From Gammaproteobacteria bacterium (GTDB lineage Bacteria; Pseudomonadota; Gammaproteobacteria; Steroidobacterales; Steroidobacteraceae): 64,000 nt of DNA. Under the pieces are notes generated by a model. The model was not told the DNA's origin, made no database searches, and saw nothing but the letters and a program-made list of their open reading frames with translations. The DNA is taken from the NCBI GenBank assembly GCA_016882265.1, contig VGVB01000001.1, positions 1-64,000 of the forward strand, given 5' to 3'. Positions 1-11,750 of the stretch are shown here, piece after piece. The position numbers and the translations under genes are program-made. Every line of letters begins with the position of its first letter. Positions within the stretch are counted from its first letter, which is position 1.

Positions 1-1997
1 GCCGCGCGGGGGCCCGGGCGGACGATCGGCACGACCGGCGCGGCCGTGAGCGGGCGGCTCACGGCGAGCCGCGGGCGGACCTCGGCGAGTGCCTCCGGCG
101 GCAGCTCGGCGAGGAAGCGCGAGCGGTCGCGGTACCCGGTGCGCCCGTAGATCCGCCGGCTCTCGGCCCAGGTCAGGTACAACCGCTGCATGGCGCGGGT
201 GATGCCGACGTAGCACAGGCGCCGCTCCTCGGGCAGGCGCTCGGCGTCGGCGGCCGCCTGTTCCGACGGGAACAGCCCTTCCTCGAGCCCGACGATGAAC
301 ACGGTCGGGAACTCGAGACCCTTGGCCGAGTGCAGCGTCATGAGCTGCACGGCGTCGAGACCGGCAGTCGCCTGGCCCTCGCCGGACTCGAGCGACGCAT
401 GCGCAAGGAACGCTGCCAGCGGTGGCAGGCCGGCGTCGTCCTCCGGCGCAAAGCCGACCGCGGCGTTGACCAGTTCCTCGAGGTTCTCCAGACGCGCCTC
501 GCCGCGCTGATCCTTGTCGCGGGCGTAGTGCTCGCGCAGCCCGGACAGTTCGATGGCCAGCCGGACCTGCTCGTGCAGCTCGAGACCGGCCAGCCCGGCA
601 GCGATTCGTTCGAGCAGCGTCCGGAAGCCGAGCAGCGCGCTGCCGGCGCGCGCCGGCAGGCGCGGCGCCAGATTCGCGACCGCGTCCCACAACGACAACC
701 CGTGCTCGCGGGCGGCCGCGCGCAGTTGTTCCAGCGTGGCTGCGCCGATGCCGCGCACCGGCAGGTTGACGATGCGTTCGAAGGACGTGTCGTCGGTGGG
801 CGTCTGAGTCAGGCGCAGGTAAGCGAGCGCGTCCTTGATCTCGGCCCGCTCGAAGAAACGCAGGCCCCCATATACCCGGTACGGCAGCCGCGCGGCCATC
901 AGCACTTCCTCGAACGCCCGGGACTGGGCGTTCGAGCGGTACAGGATCGCGCACGCGGCCAGCGGTGCGCCGGCACGCTGCCGTTCGCGGATCCGCTCGA
1001 GCACGAACTCGGCCTCGTCGCGTTCGTTGAACGCGGCGTAGACGCGGATCGGCTCGCCGCCCTGCGCCGCGGTCCACAGCTCCTTGCCCATGCGGTCGCG
1101 GTTGCGCGTGATCACGGCGTTGGCGGCGCCGAGGATCACCGCGGTCGAGCGGTAGTTCTGCTCCAGCCGGAATACGGTGGCGGCGAAGTCGCGGCGGAAC
1201 TGCTGCATGTTCTCGACCCGCGCGCCGCGCCAGCGGTAGATCGACTGATCGTCGTCGCCGACCACGTAGGGTACGCCACCGTCGGTGGCCAGCAGCCGCA
1301 GCCACTGGTACTGGATGGAGTTGGTGTCCTGGAACTCGTCGACCAGCAGGTGGCGGAAGCGCGCGCGGTAGTGCGCGCCGAGTTCCGGCTGGTCGCGCAG
1401 CAGCTCGAAGGCGCGCAGCAGCAGTTCGGCGAAGTCGACCAGACCCTGCTGGTTGCAGCGCCGCTGGTACAGCTCGTACAGCCGGATCAACTGGCGGCGG
1501 GTCGGGTCGCCGCGGTCCTCGAGCTGCCGCGGGCGGCGGCCTTCGTCCTTCTGCCGGTTGATGAAGCCGGCCAGCTCGCGCGGCGGCCAGCGCTGCTCTT
1601 CGAGCCGCTCATCGCGCAGCAGCCGGCGCAGCAGGCGCTGCTGGTCGTCCTCGTCGAGAATCTGAAACGACTGCGGCAGCCCGGCCTCGCGCCAGTGACG
1701 GCGCAGCAGCCGGTGCGCGATGCCGTGGAACGTACCGAGCCACAGCGCTCCGCCGGGAATGCCGAGCAGGGTCTCGATGCGGCCGCGCATCTCGGCCGCG
1801 GCCTTGTTGGTAAAGGTGACCGCGAGCAGGCTCTGCGGTGCGATGCCGTGTTCGAGGATCAGCCAGGCCGCGCGGTGCGTGAGCACACGGGTCTTGCCGC
1901 TGCCGGCGCCGGCCAGCACCAGCACCGGCGCGGGCGGCGCTGCGACCGCGGCGCGTTGCGCGTCGTTCAGCGGCGTGAGCAGGGGATGCGAAGACAT
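1..1997 (-). CDS. UvrD/Rep-type ATP-dependent DNA helicase (C-terminus runs off the window)
   Basis: Reverse strand reads MSSHPLLTPLNDAQRAAVAA..VLAGAGSGKTRVLTHRAAWLI (Walker A) and later GLEFPTVFIVGLEEGLFP..RRLCYVGITRAMQRLYL, typical of UvrD superfamily I helicases. The ORF track omits it because it is open at the edge. Confidence 0.93.
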   Translation of the reverse strand, partial: MSSHPLLTPLNDAQRAAVAAPPAPVLVLAGAGSGKTRVLTHRAAWLILEHGIAPQSLLAVTFTNKAAAEMRGRIETLLGIPGGALWLGTFHGIAHRLLRRHWREAGLPQSFQILDEDDQQRLLRRLLRDERLEEQRWPPRELAGFINRQKDEGRRPRQLEDRGDPTRRQLIRLYELYQRRCNQQGLVDFAELLLRAFELLRDQPELGAHYRARFRHLLVDEFQDTNSIQYQWLRLLATDGGVPYVVGDDDQSIYRWRGARVENMQQFRRDFAATVFRLEQNYRSTAVILGAANAVITRNRDRMGKELWTAAQGGEPIRVYAAFNERDEAEFVLERIRERQRAGAPLAACAILYRSNAQSRAFEEVLMAARLPYRVYGGLRFFERAEIKDALAYLRLTQTPTDDTSFERIVNLPVRGIGAATLEQLRAAAREHGLSLWDAVANLAPRLPARAGSALLGFRTLLERIAAGLAGLELHEQVRLAIELSGLREHYARDKDQRGEARLENLEELVNAAVGFAPEDDAGLPPLAAFLAHASLESGEGQATAGLDAVQLMTLHSAKGLEFPTVFIVGLEEGLFPSEQAAADAERLPEERRLCYVGITRAMQRLYLTWAESRRIYGRTGYRDRSRFLAELPPEALAEVRPRLAVSRPLTAAPVVPIVRPGPRA

Positions 1998-2047
1998 GGG
2001 GCGCGGATTCTAGCAGGCGGTCCGGACGGGCCGGCGCTGCTGCGCTC

Positions 2048-2221
2048 GCTACAGCCACGCGGGCTCGGGCGCCATGGGTCCGCTGCAGTTCGGCGGGCTC
2101 GGGTCTGGGACCCCGGTCGCCGAACCGGCGCCGCGGACGCGACCTTCACTTGCCGCTCGACTGATACCAGCGGGCCCGGGTCCGTGAGTCCGCTACAGCC
2201 ACGCGGGCTCGGGTCCGGGAC
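2048..2221. repeat. Three degenerate copies of a ~22-30 bp intergenic repeat (GCTACAGCCACGCGGGCTCGGGTCCGGGAC-like)
   Basis: Copies at 2048-2069, 2082-2111 and 2192-2221. Confidence 0.6.
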
Positions 2222-2299
2222 ACTCGCTCGCTCGCGCGGCCAGGACTTGCCCGCTCGCTCGCGAGGTCCCAGCTCCGGCCCGCTGCCACGGCGCGCGTT

Positions 2300-3388
2300 T
2301 CAGCCCGGCGGCGCGGCCTCGTCACCGGCGAATGCCAGCAGCGCCAGTGCCAGCGCGATCACTACCGGGCCGACGAACATGCCGACCATGCCGAACGCGG
2401 CCAGCCCGCCGAGCGCGCCGATGAATACCGCGAGCGGCGGCACGACGGCCTGGCCGGAGATCAGCATCGGCTTGATGAAGTTGTCGACCGTGCCGACCAC
2501 CAGGCCGATGCCGGTCAGGACCGTGGCCGCGACGTAGCGGCCCTGGCCGAGCAGCACGAGCGTCGCCGGGATCCAGACCAGAGCGGTACCGGCCAGCGGC
2601 ACCAGTGACAGGATCGCACCGAGCGCGCCGAACACGACCGGCGCCGGCAGCCCGACCAGCGCGAAGCCGGCGCCGAGCAGCACGCCCTGCAGCAGCGCGG
2701 TCAGCAGCGTGCCGCCGACCACGCCGCGGGTGACCGCGGAGACATGCGCGGCCAGCGCACTGCGCCGCGCCGGCGCGAGCGGCACCAGCCGGAGCGTCCG
2801 CCCGGCGACCGTCGCGCCGTCGCGGACCAGGAAGAACAACATGAACAGCATCGCGGTGAACGACACGATCGTACCGACCGCGCCGAGTACTGCGGTGCCA
2901 CCGAGCGCCGCAAGCTGCTCGAACAGTCGTTTGCCACCCTCGAGCAGCCACTGCTGGAGTTCGACGGTGCTGATCCGCAGGTGCTGCTCGAGCCAGCCGA
3001 TCAGGCTGGCCAATGCCGGTTGCTCGCTCAGTCCGGCAAGACCGCCGTCGCGCAGCCGCTCGAGCCAGCCGCGCAGCAGGCCGGCGAGCTCCCCCGCCTG
3101 ACGCGCGAATGCGATCGCCAGCGCGGTCAGCGGCCCGATGAAGAGCAGCAGCGTCGCCGCGGTCAGCAGCAGCGCAGCGAGCGAGGCGCGGCCGCGCAGC
3201 CAGGCGGTCAGGCGTCGCTGCGCGGGCTGCAGCAGGAAGGCGAGGAACAGCGCCCAGGCCAACGGCGCCAGCAATGGCTGCAGGATCCGGTACAGCAGCA
3301 GTGCGAGCACCCCGAGGCCGGCGACCGCCAGCAGCCGGCGGTAGAAGAGCGCATCGCCAGCGGCCGGATCCGGAGCCGGGCTCAACAC
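2300..3388 (-). CDS. AI-2E family transporter (PerM-like)
   Basis: 362 aa multi-pass membrane protein with AI-2E transporter pattern (GTLLTALLQGVLLGAGFALVGLPAPVVFGALGAILSLVPLAGTALVWIP). Confidence 0.85.
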   Translation of the reverse strand: MLSPAPDPAAGDALFYRRLLAVAGLGVLALLLYRILQPLLAPLAWALFLAFLLQPAQRRLTAWLRGRASLAALLLTAATLLLFIGPLTALAIAFARQAGELAGLLRGWLERLRDGGLAGLSEQPALASLIGWLEQHLRISTVELQQWLLEGGKRLFEQLAALGGTAVLGAVGTIVSFTAMLFMLFFLVRDGATVAGRTLRLVPLAPARRSALAAHVSAVTRGVVGGTLLTALLQGVLLGAGFALVGLPAPVVFGALGAILSLVPLAGTALVWIPATLVLLGQGRYVAATVLTGIGLVVGTVDNFIKPMLISGQAVVPPLAVFIGALGGLAAFGMVGMFVGPVVIALALALLAFAGDEAAPPG

Positions 3389-3395
3389 CGCCGCC

Positions 3396-3812
3396 TCACA
3401 GCGCCGCGCGGATCCGCGCGGCGTGATCGGCCAGCACCGCCGGGTCGGCCCTCACCCCGGCGTGCAGCCGGAGTTCGCGGCCGTGGTAGCGCGGCAGCAC
3501 ATGGAAGTGCAGGTGGAAGACGCTCTGGCCGGCGGCCGCTCCGTTCAATTGCGCGATCATGACGCCCGGCGGGGAGAACACTGCCCGGACCGCACGCGCA
3601 ATGTGCTGGGTCGTACAGATCGTCGCCGCCAGCGCCTCCGCCGGCAACGTGAAGATGTCCTCGGCCGCCACCTTTGGCACCACGAGAGTGTGGCCGTCGG
3701 TCTGCGGCATGATGTCCATGAAGGCAAGCGTGTGCTCGTCCTCGTACACCTGGTGGCAGGGAATTTCGCCGCGCAGGATCCGCGCGAAGATGTTGTTCGG
3801 GTCATAGGCCAT
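3396..3812 (-). CDS. HIT family protein
   Basis: [47 protein letters not shown]...HLHFHVLPRY, with HxHxH motif. Confidence 0.92.
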   Translation of the reverse strand: MAYDPNNIFARILRGEIPCHQVYEDEHTLAFMDIMPQTDGHTLVVPKVAAEDIFTLPAEALAATICTTQHIARAVRAVFSPPGVMIAQLNGAAAGQSVFHLHFHVLPRYHGRELRLHAGVRADPAVLADHAARIRAAL

Positions 3813-4754
3813 GGCGGGTCTCCGGCTCGAGTTCAACCGAGATCAGGCAATGATCGGGCCAGCGGCCGGCCTCTGGGTAGGGCCAGACGCGAAAGGAACC
3901 GGTCACCAGCGCGGGGGCCAGCCCGCGGCCCAGCAGGATGTGATCGACGGCCGGGCGTTGGTCGTGGCGCGTGCCGCAGGTGGCGCGGTCCGCTGGCGCA
4001 GCGGCGTTCAGCAGCTCCGCACCCGGCGGGTCGCCATCATCGATTTCGGGCCACAGCGCCAGAACGCGGCCGGAGCGATCGCGCGCCGGTGCGGTTTCCC
4101 GCGCGAGGTGGCGGTTGAAGTCGCCGACGACGGCGAAACGCGCGCGCTCCTGCGCCCGCCGGTCGATCCAGCCCTCGAGCGCCGGCACCTGACGCTGCAG
4201 GATGTTGCAGGCCTCCCGCGCGGCCGCGAGACTGCCGGCCGGACAGCCGGACTTCAGATGCACCGCGAGCAGGCGGATTTCCTGCGCGGTACCGGGGTAG
4301 AGCGTCAGGTCCGCACCGTAACGGACGCCGCTGCCGCGCGGTGCGAGCGTGCGGTAATCGGCGTTGCAGCGGTACGGGATGCCGCGGCGGATCGCAAAGC
4401 CGACATTCTGGACATGGCGGCGCCGCGTGAAGCAGAAGTCGTGCGCCGGGAAGACCAGCTTCGCCGCCGGCGGGCCGTCCACCTCCTGCAGCGCGACGAC
4501 GTCGGGCGCGGCAGCCGCGGCGAACGCCGCGAGGCGCCGGAAGTCCGCCGTGCTCCAGCGCCCGCGCGGCACGAGATCGCAGGGCAGCGAGCGCTGGTCG
4601 TTGCGGACGGGACGGGTCGTCGTACAGTGGCCGGCCAGCGCGTCGAAAGTGGCCGGGGTCATCAGCCACTCGAGGTTCCAGCTCGCGAGCTGGAGCCGTT
4701 CACCCGCCGCCGGCCCGGCGGCCAGCAGCAGAGCGAGCAGCAGGCCGGCCCGGA

Positions 4755-4758
<4 letters not shown>
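3802..4758 (-). CDS. Endonuclease/exonuclease/phosphatase family secreted protein
   Basis: Signal peptide then [34 protein letters not shown] motifs; GTG start at 4758. Confidence 0.85.
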
Positions 4759-6710
<1,952 letters not shown>

Positions 6711-6788
6711 CCTGAAGCAACAGCCATCTGGCCGCGACTATTCTATGCCGTCAAACATCGTTGCGTGGTGCAGCAGGAGAACGATGCC

Positions 6789-8009
6789 ATGAATCCCCGT
6801 GTGACCCTTGCCGCTGCGGCATTACTGTGCCCGATGGCCGCGTTTGCAGCCGATCCGCCCGCCGGCCTGATGACCGGGGCCAAAGTAGGCCTCGACCTGC
6901 GCCTGCGGCATGAGGCGGTGGAGCAGGCCGGCCTGCCGGCCGACGCTGGTGCCAACACACTGCGCCTGCGCCTGAATCTCGCCACCGGCAAGGTCAACAG
7001 CTTCGCTGCGTTTTTTGAGCTCGACCACCTGCAGGTGCTCGGCAGCGACAACTACAACAGCACGCGCAATGGCCGCACCCGGTATCCGATCGTCGCCGAT
7101 CCGGAGGGCACCGATCTCAACCAGGCGTACGTGGAATACACCGGCCTGCCGAAGACCGCGGTCCGTCTCGGGCGGCAGCGCATCCGTCATGATGGCGAAC
7201 GCCACATCGGCTCGGTCGGCTGGCGCCAGAACGAGCAGACCTACGACGCGTTGACGATCAGCAACACCGGAATCCCGGGACTCACGCTGAACTACAGCTA
7301 CGTCACCGCGGTACGGCGCGTGTTCGGGCCGGACTCCGGCAGTCCGCCCGCCGACTTCGACTCGGACAGCCACCTGCTGCATCTGCGTTTCACGAAGCTG
7401 CCGGTCGGGGCGCTGAGTGCGTATTTCTATCGCCTCGACTTCGACGATGCGCCGCAGTTGTCGAGCAACACGGTCGGCCTGCGCTATGACGGCAGCCGCA
7501 AGCTCGGTGCCGGGCCGGAGATTACCTGGGGTCTCGAATTCGCGCGGCAGCAGGATGCCGCGGCGAGCCAGGCCAACATCGATGCCGCGTACCGGCAAGT
7601 CGAAATCGGGCTCAAGTGGCCGGCTTTCGGCATCGTCGCCGGTCAGGAAGTGCTGGATGGCGAGAGCGGCACCTTCAGCGCGCTCACCAACCCGGCCTTC
7701 CAGACGCCGCTGGCGACGCTGCACAAGTGGCAGGGCTGGGCTGACAAATTCCTGACCACGCCGAGCGCCGGCATCGACGACCGCTACGTCGGCATCAATG
7801 GCAAGTTCGCCGGCTTCACCGCCCAGGCCGTCTGGCACGACTTCCAGGCCGAGGCCACCGCGCAGGACTACGGCACCGAGCTCGACGTCTCGATCGGCCG
7901 CAAGTTCGCCAAGCGCTATGACGTGCTGGTGAAGTACGCCGACTACGAGACCGACGGCCTGTTCACCGACACCAGCAAGTTCTGGCTGCAGGTCGGCGCG
8001 GCGTTCTGA
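6789..8009 (+). CDS. Outer-membrane porin-like beta-barrel protein (alginate-export-like)
   Basis: Signal peptide MNPRVTLAAAALLCPMAAFA, beta-barrel alternation, C-terminal ..KFWLQVGAAF. Confidence 0.8.
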   Translation: MNPRVTLAAAALLCPMAAFAADPPAGLMTGAKVGLDLRLRHEAVEQAGLPADAGANTLRLRLNLATGKVNSFAAFFELDHLQVLGSDNYNSTRNGRTRYPIVADPEGTDLNQAYVEYTGLPKTAVRLGRQRIRHDGERHIGSVGWRQNEQTYDALTISNTGIPGLTLNYSYVTAVRRVFGPDSGSPPADFDSDSHLLHLRFTKLPVGALSAYFYRLDFDDAPQLSSNTVGLRYDGSRKLGAGPEITWGLEFARQQDAAASQANIDAAYRQVEIGLKWPAFGIVAGQEVLDGESGTFSALTNPAFQTPLATLHKWQGWADKFLTTPSAGIDDRYVGINGKFAGFTAQAVWHDFQAEATAQDYGTELDVSIGRKFAKRYDVLVKYADYETDGLFTDTSKFWLQVGAAF

Positions 8010-8028
8010 ACGGTCGGCGCCGGCCGGA

Positions 8029-8610
8029 TCAGTGCGGGGCGTTGCCTGGCCCGCTGCCGGCCAGCAGTTCCTCGACCCGTTGCGCCGTGGCGCCGCCGAA
8101 GCGCCGGGCCAGTTGCCGCAGCAGGTCAGCATCGAGGGAATCCCGGCCGGCCGCGATCGCCTGGCGGGCGTCGCTCAGATCCTGGGCGGCGCCAGCAAAC
8201 GCTTTCATCGCGATGAAGTCCTCCAGGCCGACGACGCGCAGCGTCTGCCCACGGAACTCGACCGGCCGGGCGCGACTCAGCGCTGCCGGATCGAGGCCGC
8301 GCAGGCCGATCAGCAGATCGACGCGATTGCCGTGACCGTCGGTGACGGCGAGCAGGGCCGGGATCGGGTCCGCATCGTCGCCGAGCCGCAACTCCAGCGA
8401 CCAATCCGGACTGGCCAGCAGGTCTCGTAGTGTCGCTGCCTCGCGCGCGGGCATGCCGACGATCGCATCGACATCCAGGCTGGCGCGCACCGCGCCGTGG
8501 ACGGCTGCGGCCATCGCGCCGATCACCGCATAGTCGACCTGCGCCGCGGCCAGCCTCCCGGCCACTTCGAGCATCAGCAGGACCGCCTGGCCCGGCCCTT
8601 CAGCGCGCAT
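8029..8610 (-). CDS. Nucleotidyltransferase-fold protein (AbiEii/MNT-like)
   Basis: VDYAVIGAMAAAVHGAVRASLDVDAIV...GNRVDLLIGL...VVGLEDFIAMKAFAG. Confidence 0.65.
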   Translation of the reverse strand: MRAEGPGQAVLLMLEVAGRLAAAQVDYAVIGAMAAAVHGAVRASLDVDAIVGMPAREAATLRDLLASPDWSLELRLGDDADPIPALLAVTDGHGNRVDLLIGLRGLDPAALSRARPVEFRGQTLRVVGLEDFIAMKAFAGAAQDLSDARQAIAAGRDSLDADLLRQLARRFGGATAQRVEELLAGSGPGNAPH

Positions 8611-8764
8611 GGCCGGGGCGCCGCTCGGTCGGTCGCGCGGCGCGCCGCAGCTCGATCAGCAACTGGCTGTGGGCGAGGAACGCCTCGAGGCGCTCGGCCG
8701 GTGACAGGCGCGCGACGATGGCTGCCAGCGCGCGGCGCGACTCCTCTGCGACCAGCGACTTCAT
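8600..8764 (-). CDS. Small protein (54 aa) overlapping the start of the nucleotidyltransferase
   Basis: MKSLVAEESRRALAAIVARLSPAERLEAFLAHSQLLIELRRAARPTERRPGHAR; ATGCGCGCTGA overlap with the downstream gene. Confidence 0.55.
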   Translation of the reverse strand: MKSLVAEESRRALAAIVARLSPAERLEAFLAHSQLLIELRRAARPTERRPGHAR

Positions 8765-8953
8765 GAGTGGCAGTATAGGTCACGGCCCGGGCGTCGGCAT
8801 TCCTGACGATCCACGGATCGCGCGCACCGCACCGCTGTGATTATTCTTTGAAAAACAAACAGGTGGAACCGATGGCACAGGCTGTGCATCGTTGCGCACG
8901 AAGGCCTGGCGAAGGGCGGCAGGTCAGCGTTTCGAGTCGGGAAGTCTGGGATC

Positions 8954-9292
8954 ATGACCAAGAGTCGGATGGTGATCTTCGGGCTGCTGGCTGTGTTGCC
9001 GCTGGCCGCACAGGCCGGCCGCCTCGGCCCGGACGGCCTCCCGGCCTACGCCTGGAACTACTGCGCGCACGGCAACTGCGCCGGCGCCATGCCGGAGTTC
9101 GTTTTCCACGGCGGGCCACAGCACTTCGGTGGCGGTCGCAGCGGCGGCAGCGGTCCATCATCCCCGGCTGGCACCGAAACGGAGTCGACGGTCGACAGGC
9201 CTCCCGTCAACGTCCCGGCACCGGATGCGCTCACGTTGCTGGGGCTTGGCCTCATCGGGCTGAGTTTCGCGCGCCGTCCGCGCCGGTACTGA
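8954..9292 (+). CDS. Small secreted protein with PEP-CTERM-like sorting tail
   Basis: Signal peptide plus C-terminal VPAPDALTLLGLGLIGLSFARRPRRY. Confidence 0.7.
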   Translation: MTKSRMVIFGLLAVLPLAAQAGRLGPDGLPAYAWNYCAHGNCAGAMPEFVFHGGPQHFGGGRSGGSGPSSPAGTETESTVDRPPVNVPAPDALTLLGLGLIGLSFARRPRRY

Positions 9293-9325
9293 ACGAGCAC
9301 GATCCGCCAGCGTAACGCGGAGCCG

Positions 9326-9353
9326 GAACCCCGGTCAGCGATGGCCGGGGTTC
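9326..9353 (+). terminator. Hairpin terminator-like structure
   Basis: Perfect 9-bp stem GAACCCCGG-(10 nt)-CCGGGGTTC just downstream of the PEP-CTERM-like gene; no long U tract. Confidence 0.55.
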
Positions 9354-9750
9354 TGTGTTGGTACGTCCCCGCCGCACCAGGTGACACAGAATGGCGGTCG
9401 CAGTCACCTGCAGCGTTGCCGCAGGCATGCAAGACAAGAGAGGCGCATCGGGTGGCGTGACGCATGCGAGATCCGGAAGCAATCCCCTCGGCGTCCGCAA
9501 CTCGCCAATGGCCTGGTGCGAGATCATCCGGCCCGAATCACACAGGTTGTCTGACCGGCCGGATGGCTGGGTGCCGGTGCTGAAATACCTCGTCAGAGTT
9601 TGCACTGGTCGCCCATGCAACGCCCGTGACCATGTCGTCCGCACCGGGGACTTGCGCGACAATGCATGGTCGCTGGCCCCGGCAGACCACGTCGCGACAT
9701 CCGCGACGTCGGCCGGGCGACGATAGCGCGCCAGTGGCGGGAGGCGGCGG

Positions 9751-10722
9751 GTGTACGGTGTCTTCGGCGAGTTTGCCCTGCTGTTGCTGTTGTCCGCTGG
9801 CGCGGGCGCGGTCGCGCTCTGGCTGCGCCAGCCGCTGCTGATCGCCTAAATCGTCATCGGCATCGTCGCGGGACCGGCCGTCCTGGGCATCGTCACTGCG
9901 CACGATCAGGTCGACCTGCTGGCGCAGGTCGGCGTGGCGGCGTTGCTTTTCGTCGTCGGCCTCAAGCTCGATCTGCAGCACATCCGCCATATCGGGCCGG
10001 TGGCGCTGGCTACCGGCCTCGGGCAGCTCGCCTTCACCATCGTTATCGGGTTCTTCCTCATCCTGGCGCTGGGCAAAGGCTGGCTGGAAGCACTCTATGT
10101 TGCCGTCGCGCTGACCTTTTCCAGCACCATCATCATCGTCAAGCTGCTCGCGGACAAGCGCGCGATCGATTCGCTGCACGGTCGCATCGCGGTCGGCTTC
10201 CTGATCGTCCAGGATCTGGCAGTCGTGATTGCAATGATGGCGATGAGCGCCCTGCGCAGTGACGGCGCGGAAGGTTCGCTGCCGGCCCTGGCTGGTTCGC
10301 TGGTCACGCGCATCGGCGCTGCCGCCGTCAGCCTGTACGCGCTGATGCGTTACCTCCTGCCCCGGCTGGTCGACCGCATGGCGCAGTCACAGGAACTGCT
10401 GCTGATCTTCGCCGTCGCCTGGGGCACGGGCCTTGCGGCACGCGGCGAATGGGCCGGGTTCTCGAAGGAGGCGGGGGCCTTCCTCGCCGGCTTTTCACTC
10501 GCCTCGGCCCGGTACCGCGACGCCATCAACGCGCGGCTGAGCGGGATCCGCGACTTCCTGCTGCTGTTCTTCTTCATTGACCTTGGAGCGAAGCTGGATT
10601 TTTCCACGCTCGGCGGCGAGATCCTGCCGGCCCTCGTGCTGTCGCTGTTCGTACTGGTCGGCAATCCGCTGATCGTCATGGCCATCATGGGGTACAGCCG
10701 AGGTCCATGCCGGCGATTCTAG
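9751..10722 (+). pseudogene. Cation:proton antiporter (KefB/RosB-like), interrupted and truncated
   Basis: Same frame reads VYGVFGEFALLLLLSAGAGAVALWLRQPLLIA*IVIGIVAGPAVLGIV..; in-frame TAA at 9847. C-terminus ends abruptly ..NPLIVMAIMGYSRGPCRRF*. Confidence 0.85.
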
Positions 10723-10766
10723 CGCGGGCCCGGCCGGGGAACCGCGCCGCCCGCGGGGGCCGGCGC

Positions 10767-11687
10767 TCAGCCGCCGAGCGGCGGCAGGTAGTGGTCGATC
10801 AGCAGCGTGGCGAACAGCAGCGCGAGGTAGTTGACGGACCAGCGGAAGGTGCGCATCGGCAGCGCGCCGTCCTCGCTCGTGCGCAGCCGCCACGCGTAGC
10901 GCAGGAACACGCTGTCGAGCACCAGCGCGACCGCCAGATACGGCAGGCCGGCCATGCCGGTGAGATACGGCATCACGGTGACCACCGTCAGCAGCACCGT
11001 GTAGTACCAGATGAACTGCTTGGTATAGGCGATACCGTGCGTGACCGGCAGCATCGGGATGCCGACGCGTGCGTACTCGTCGCGGCGCGCGATGGCCAGC
11101 GCCCAGAAATGCGGCGGCGTCCACGCGAAGATGATCAGGAACAGCAGCAGCGCGTCGGTGTCGACAGTGCCGGTCACCGCGGTCCAGCCGAGCACCGGGG
11201 GCGCCGCGCCGGCGGCGCCCCCGATCACGATGTTCTGCGGCGTCGCGCGCTTGAGCCAGACCGTGTAGATGACCGCATAACCGATCAGCGAGACGAAAGT
11301 CAGGATCGCGGTCAGCGCGTTGACCAGCAGCGCAAGCATCAGCATCGAGCCCGCGCCCAGCACGAAGGCGAACGACAGTGCGTAGGCTTCGGAGACCGTG
11401 CCGCGCGGCAGCGGGCGGGCGCGGGTGCGGGCCATCTCGGCGTCGATCCGGGCGTCGAGCACGTGGTTGATCGCGGCGGCCGAGGCCGCGGCCAGCGCGA
11501 TGCCGAGCGTGCCCCAGACCAGCGGCCCGGCCGGCGGCAGGCCGGGCACCGCGAGGAACATGCCCACGATCGCCGTGAATACGATCAGGGCGACGACCCG
11601 GGGCTTGGTGAGCTGGAAATAATCCCGGGCCCGGGCCGCGAACGTGCCCGGAGCGGTGGCGTTGGCGCTGCGGGTTTCCAGGGTCAT
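10767..11687 (-). CDS. cyoE: Protoheme IX farnesyltransferase (heme O synthase)
   Basis: 306 aa UbiA prenyltransferase with [24 protein letters not shown] motif. Confidence 0.95.
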   Translation of the reverse strand: MTLETRSANATAPGTFAARARDYFQLTKPRVVALIVFTAIVGMFLAVPGLPPAGPLVWGTLGIALAAASAAAINHVLDARIDAEMARTRARPLPRGTVSEAYALSFAFVLGAGSMLMLALLVNALTAILTFVSLIGYAVIYTVWLKRATPQNIVIGGAAGAAPPVLGWTAVTGTVDTDALLLFLIIFAWTPPHFWALAIARRDEYARVGIPMLPVTHGIAYTKQFIWYYTVLLTVVTVMPYLTGMAGLPYLAVALVLDSVFLRYAWRLRTSEDGALPMRTFRWSVNYLALLFATLLIDHYLPPLGG

Positions 11688-11750
11688 CGGGACTGGCGAG
11701 CGGGTCGGTCGCGGAACTGGGATCGTAGCACAACGCTCCGGCCCGGCCCC

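Noticed and set aside
330-2537. 735-aa plus-strand ORF opposite UvrD
   Set aside because: Antisense shadow ORF of a high-GC gene; the minus strand carries clear helicase motifs.
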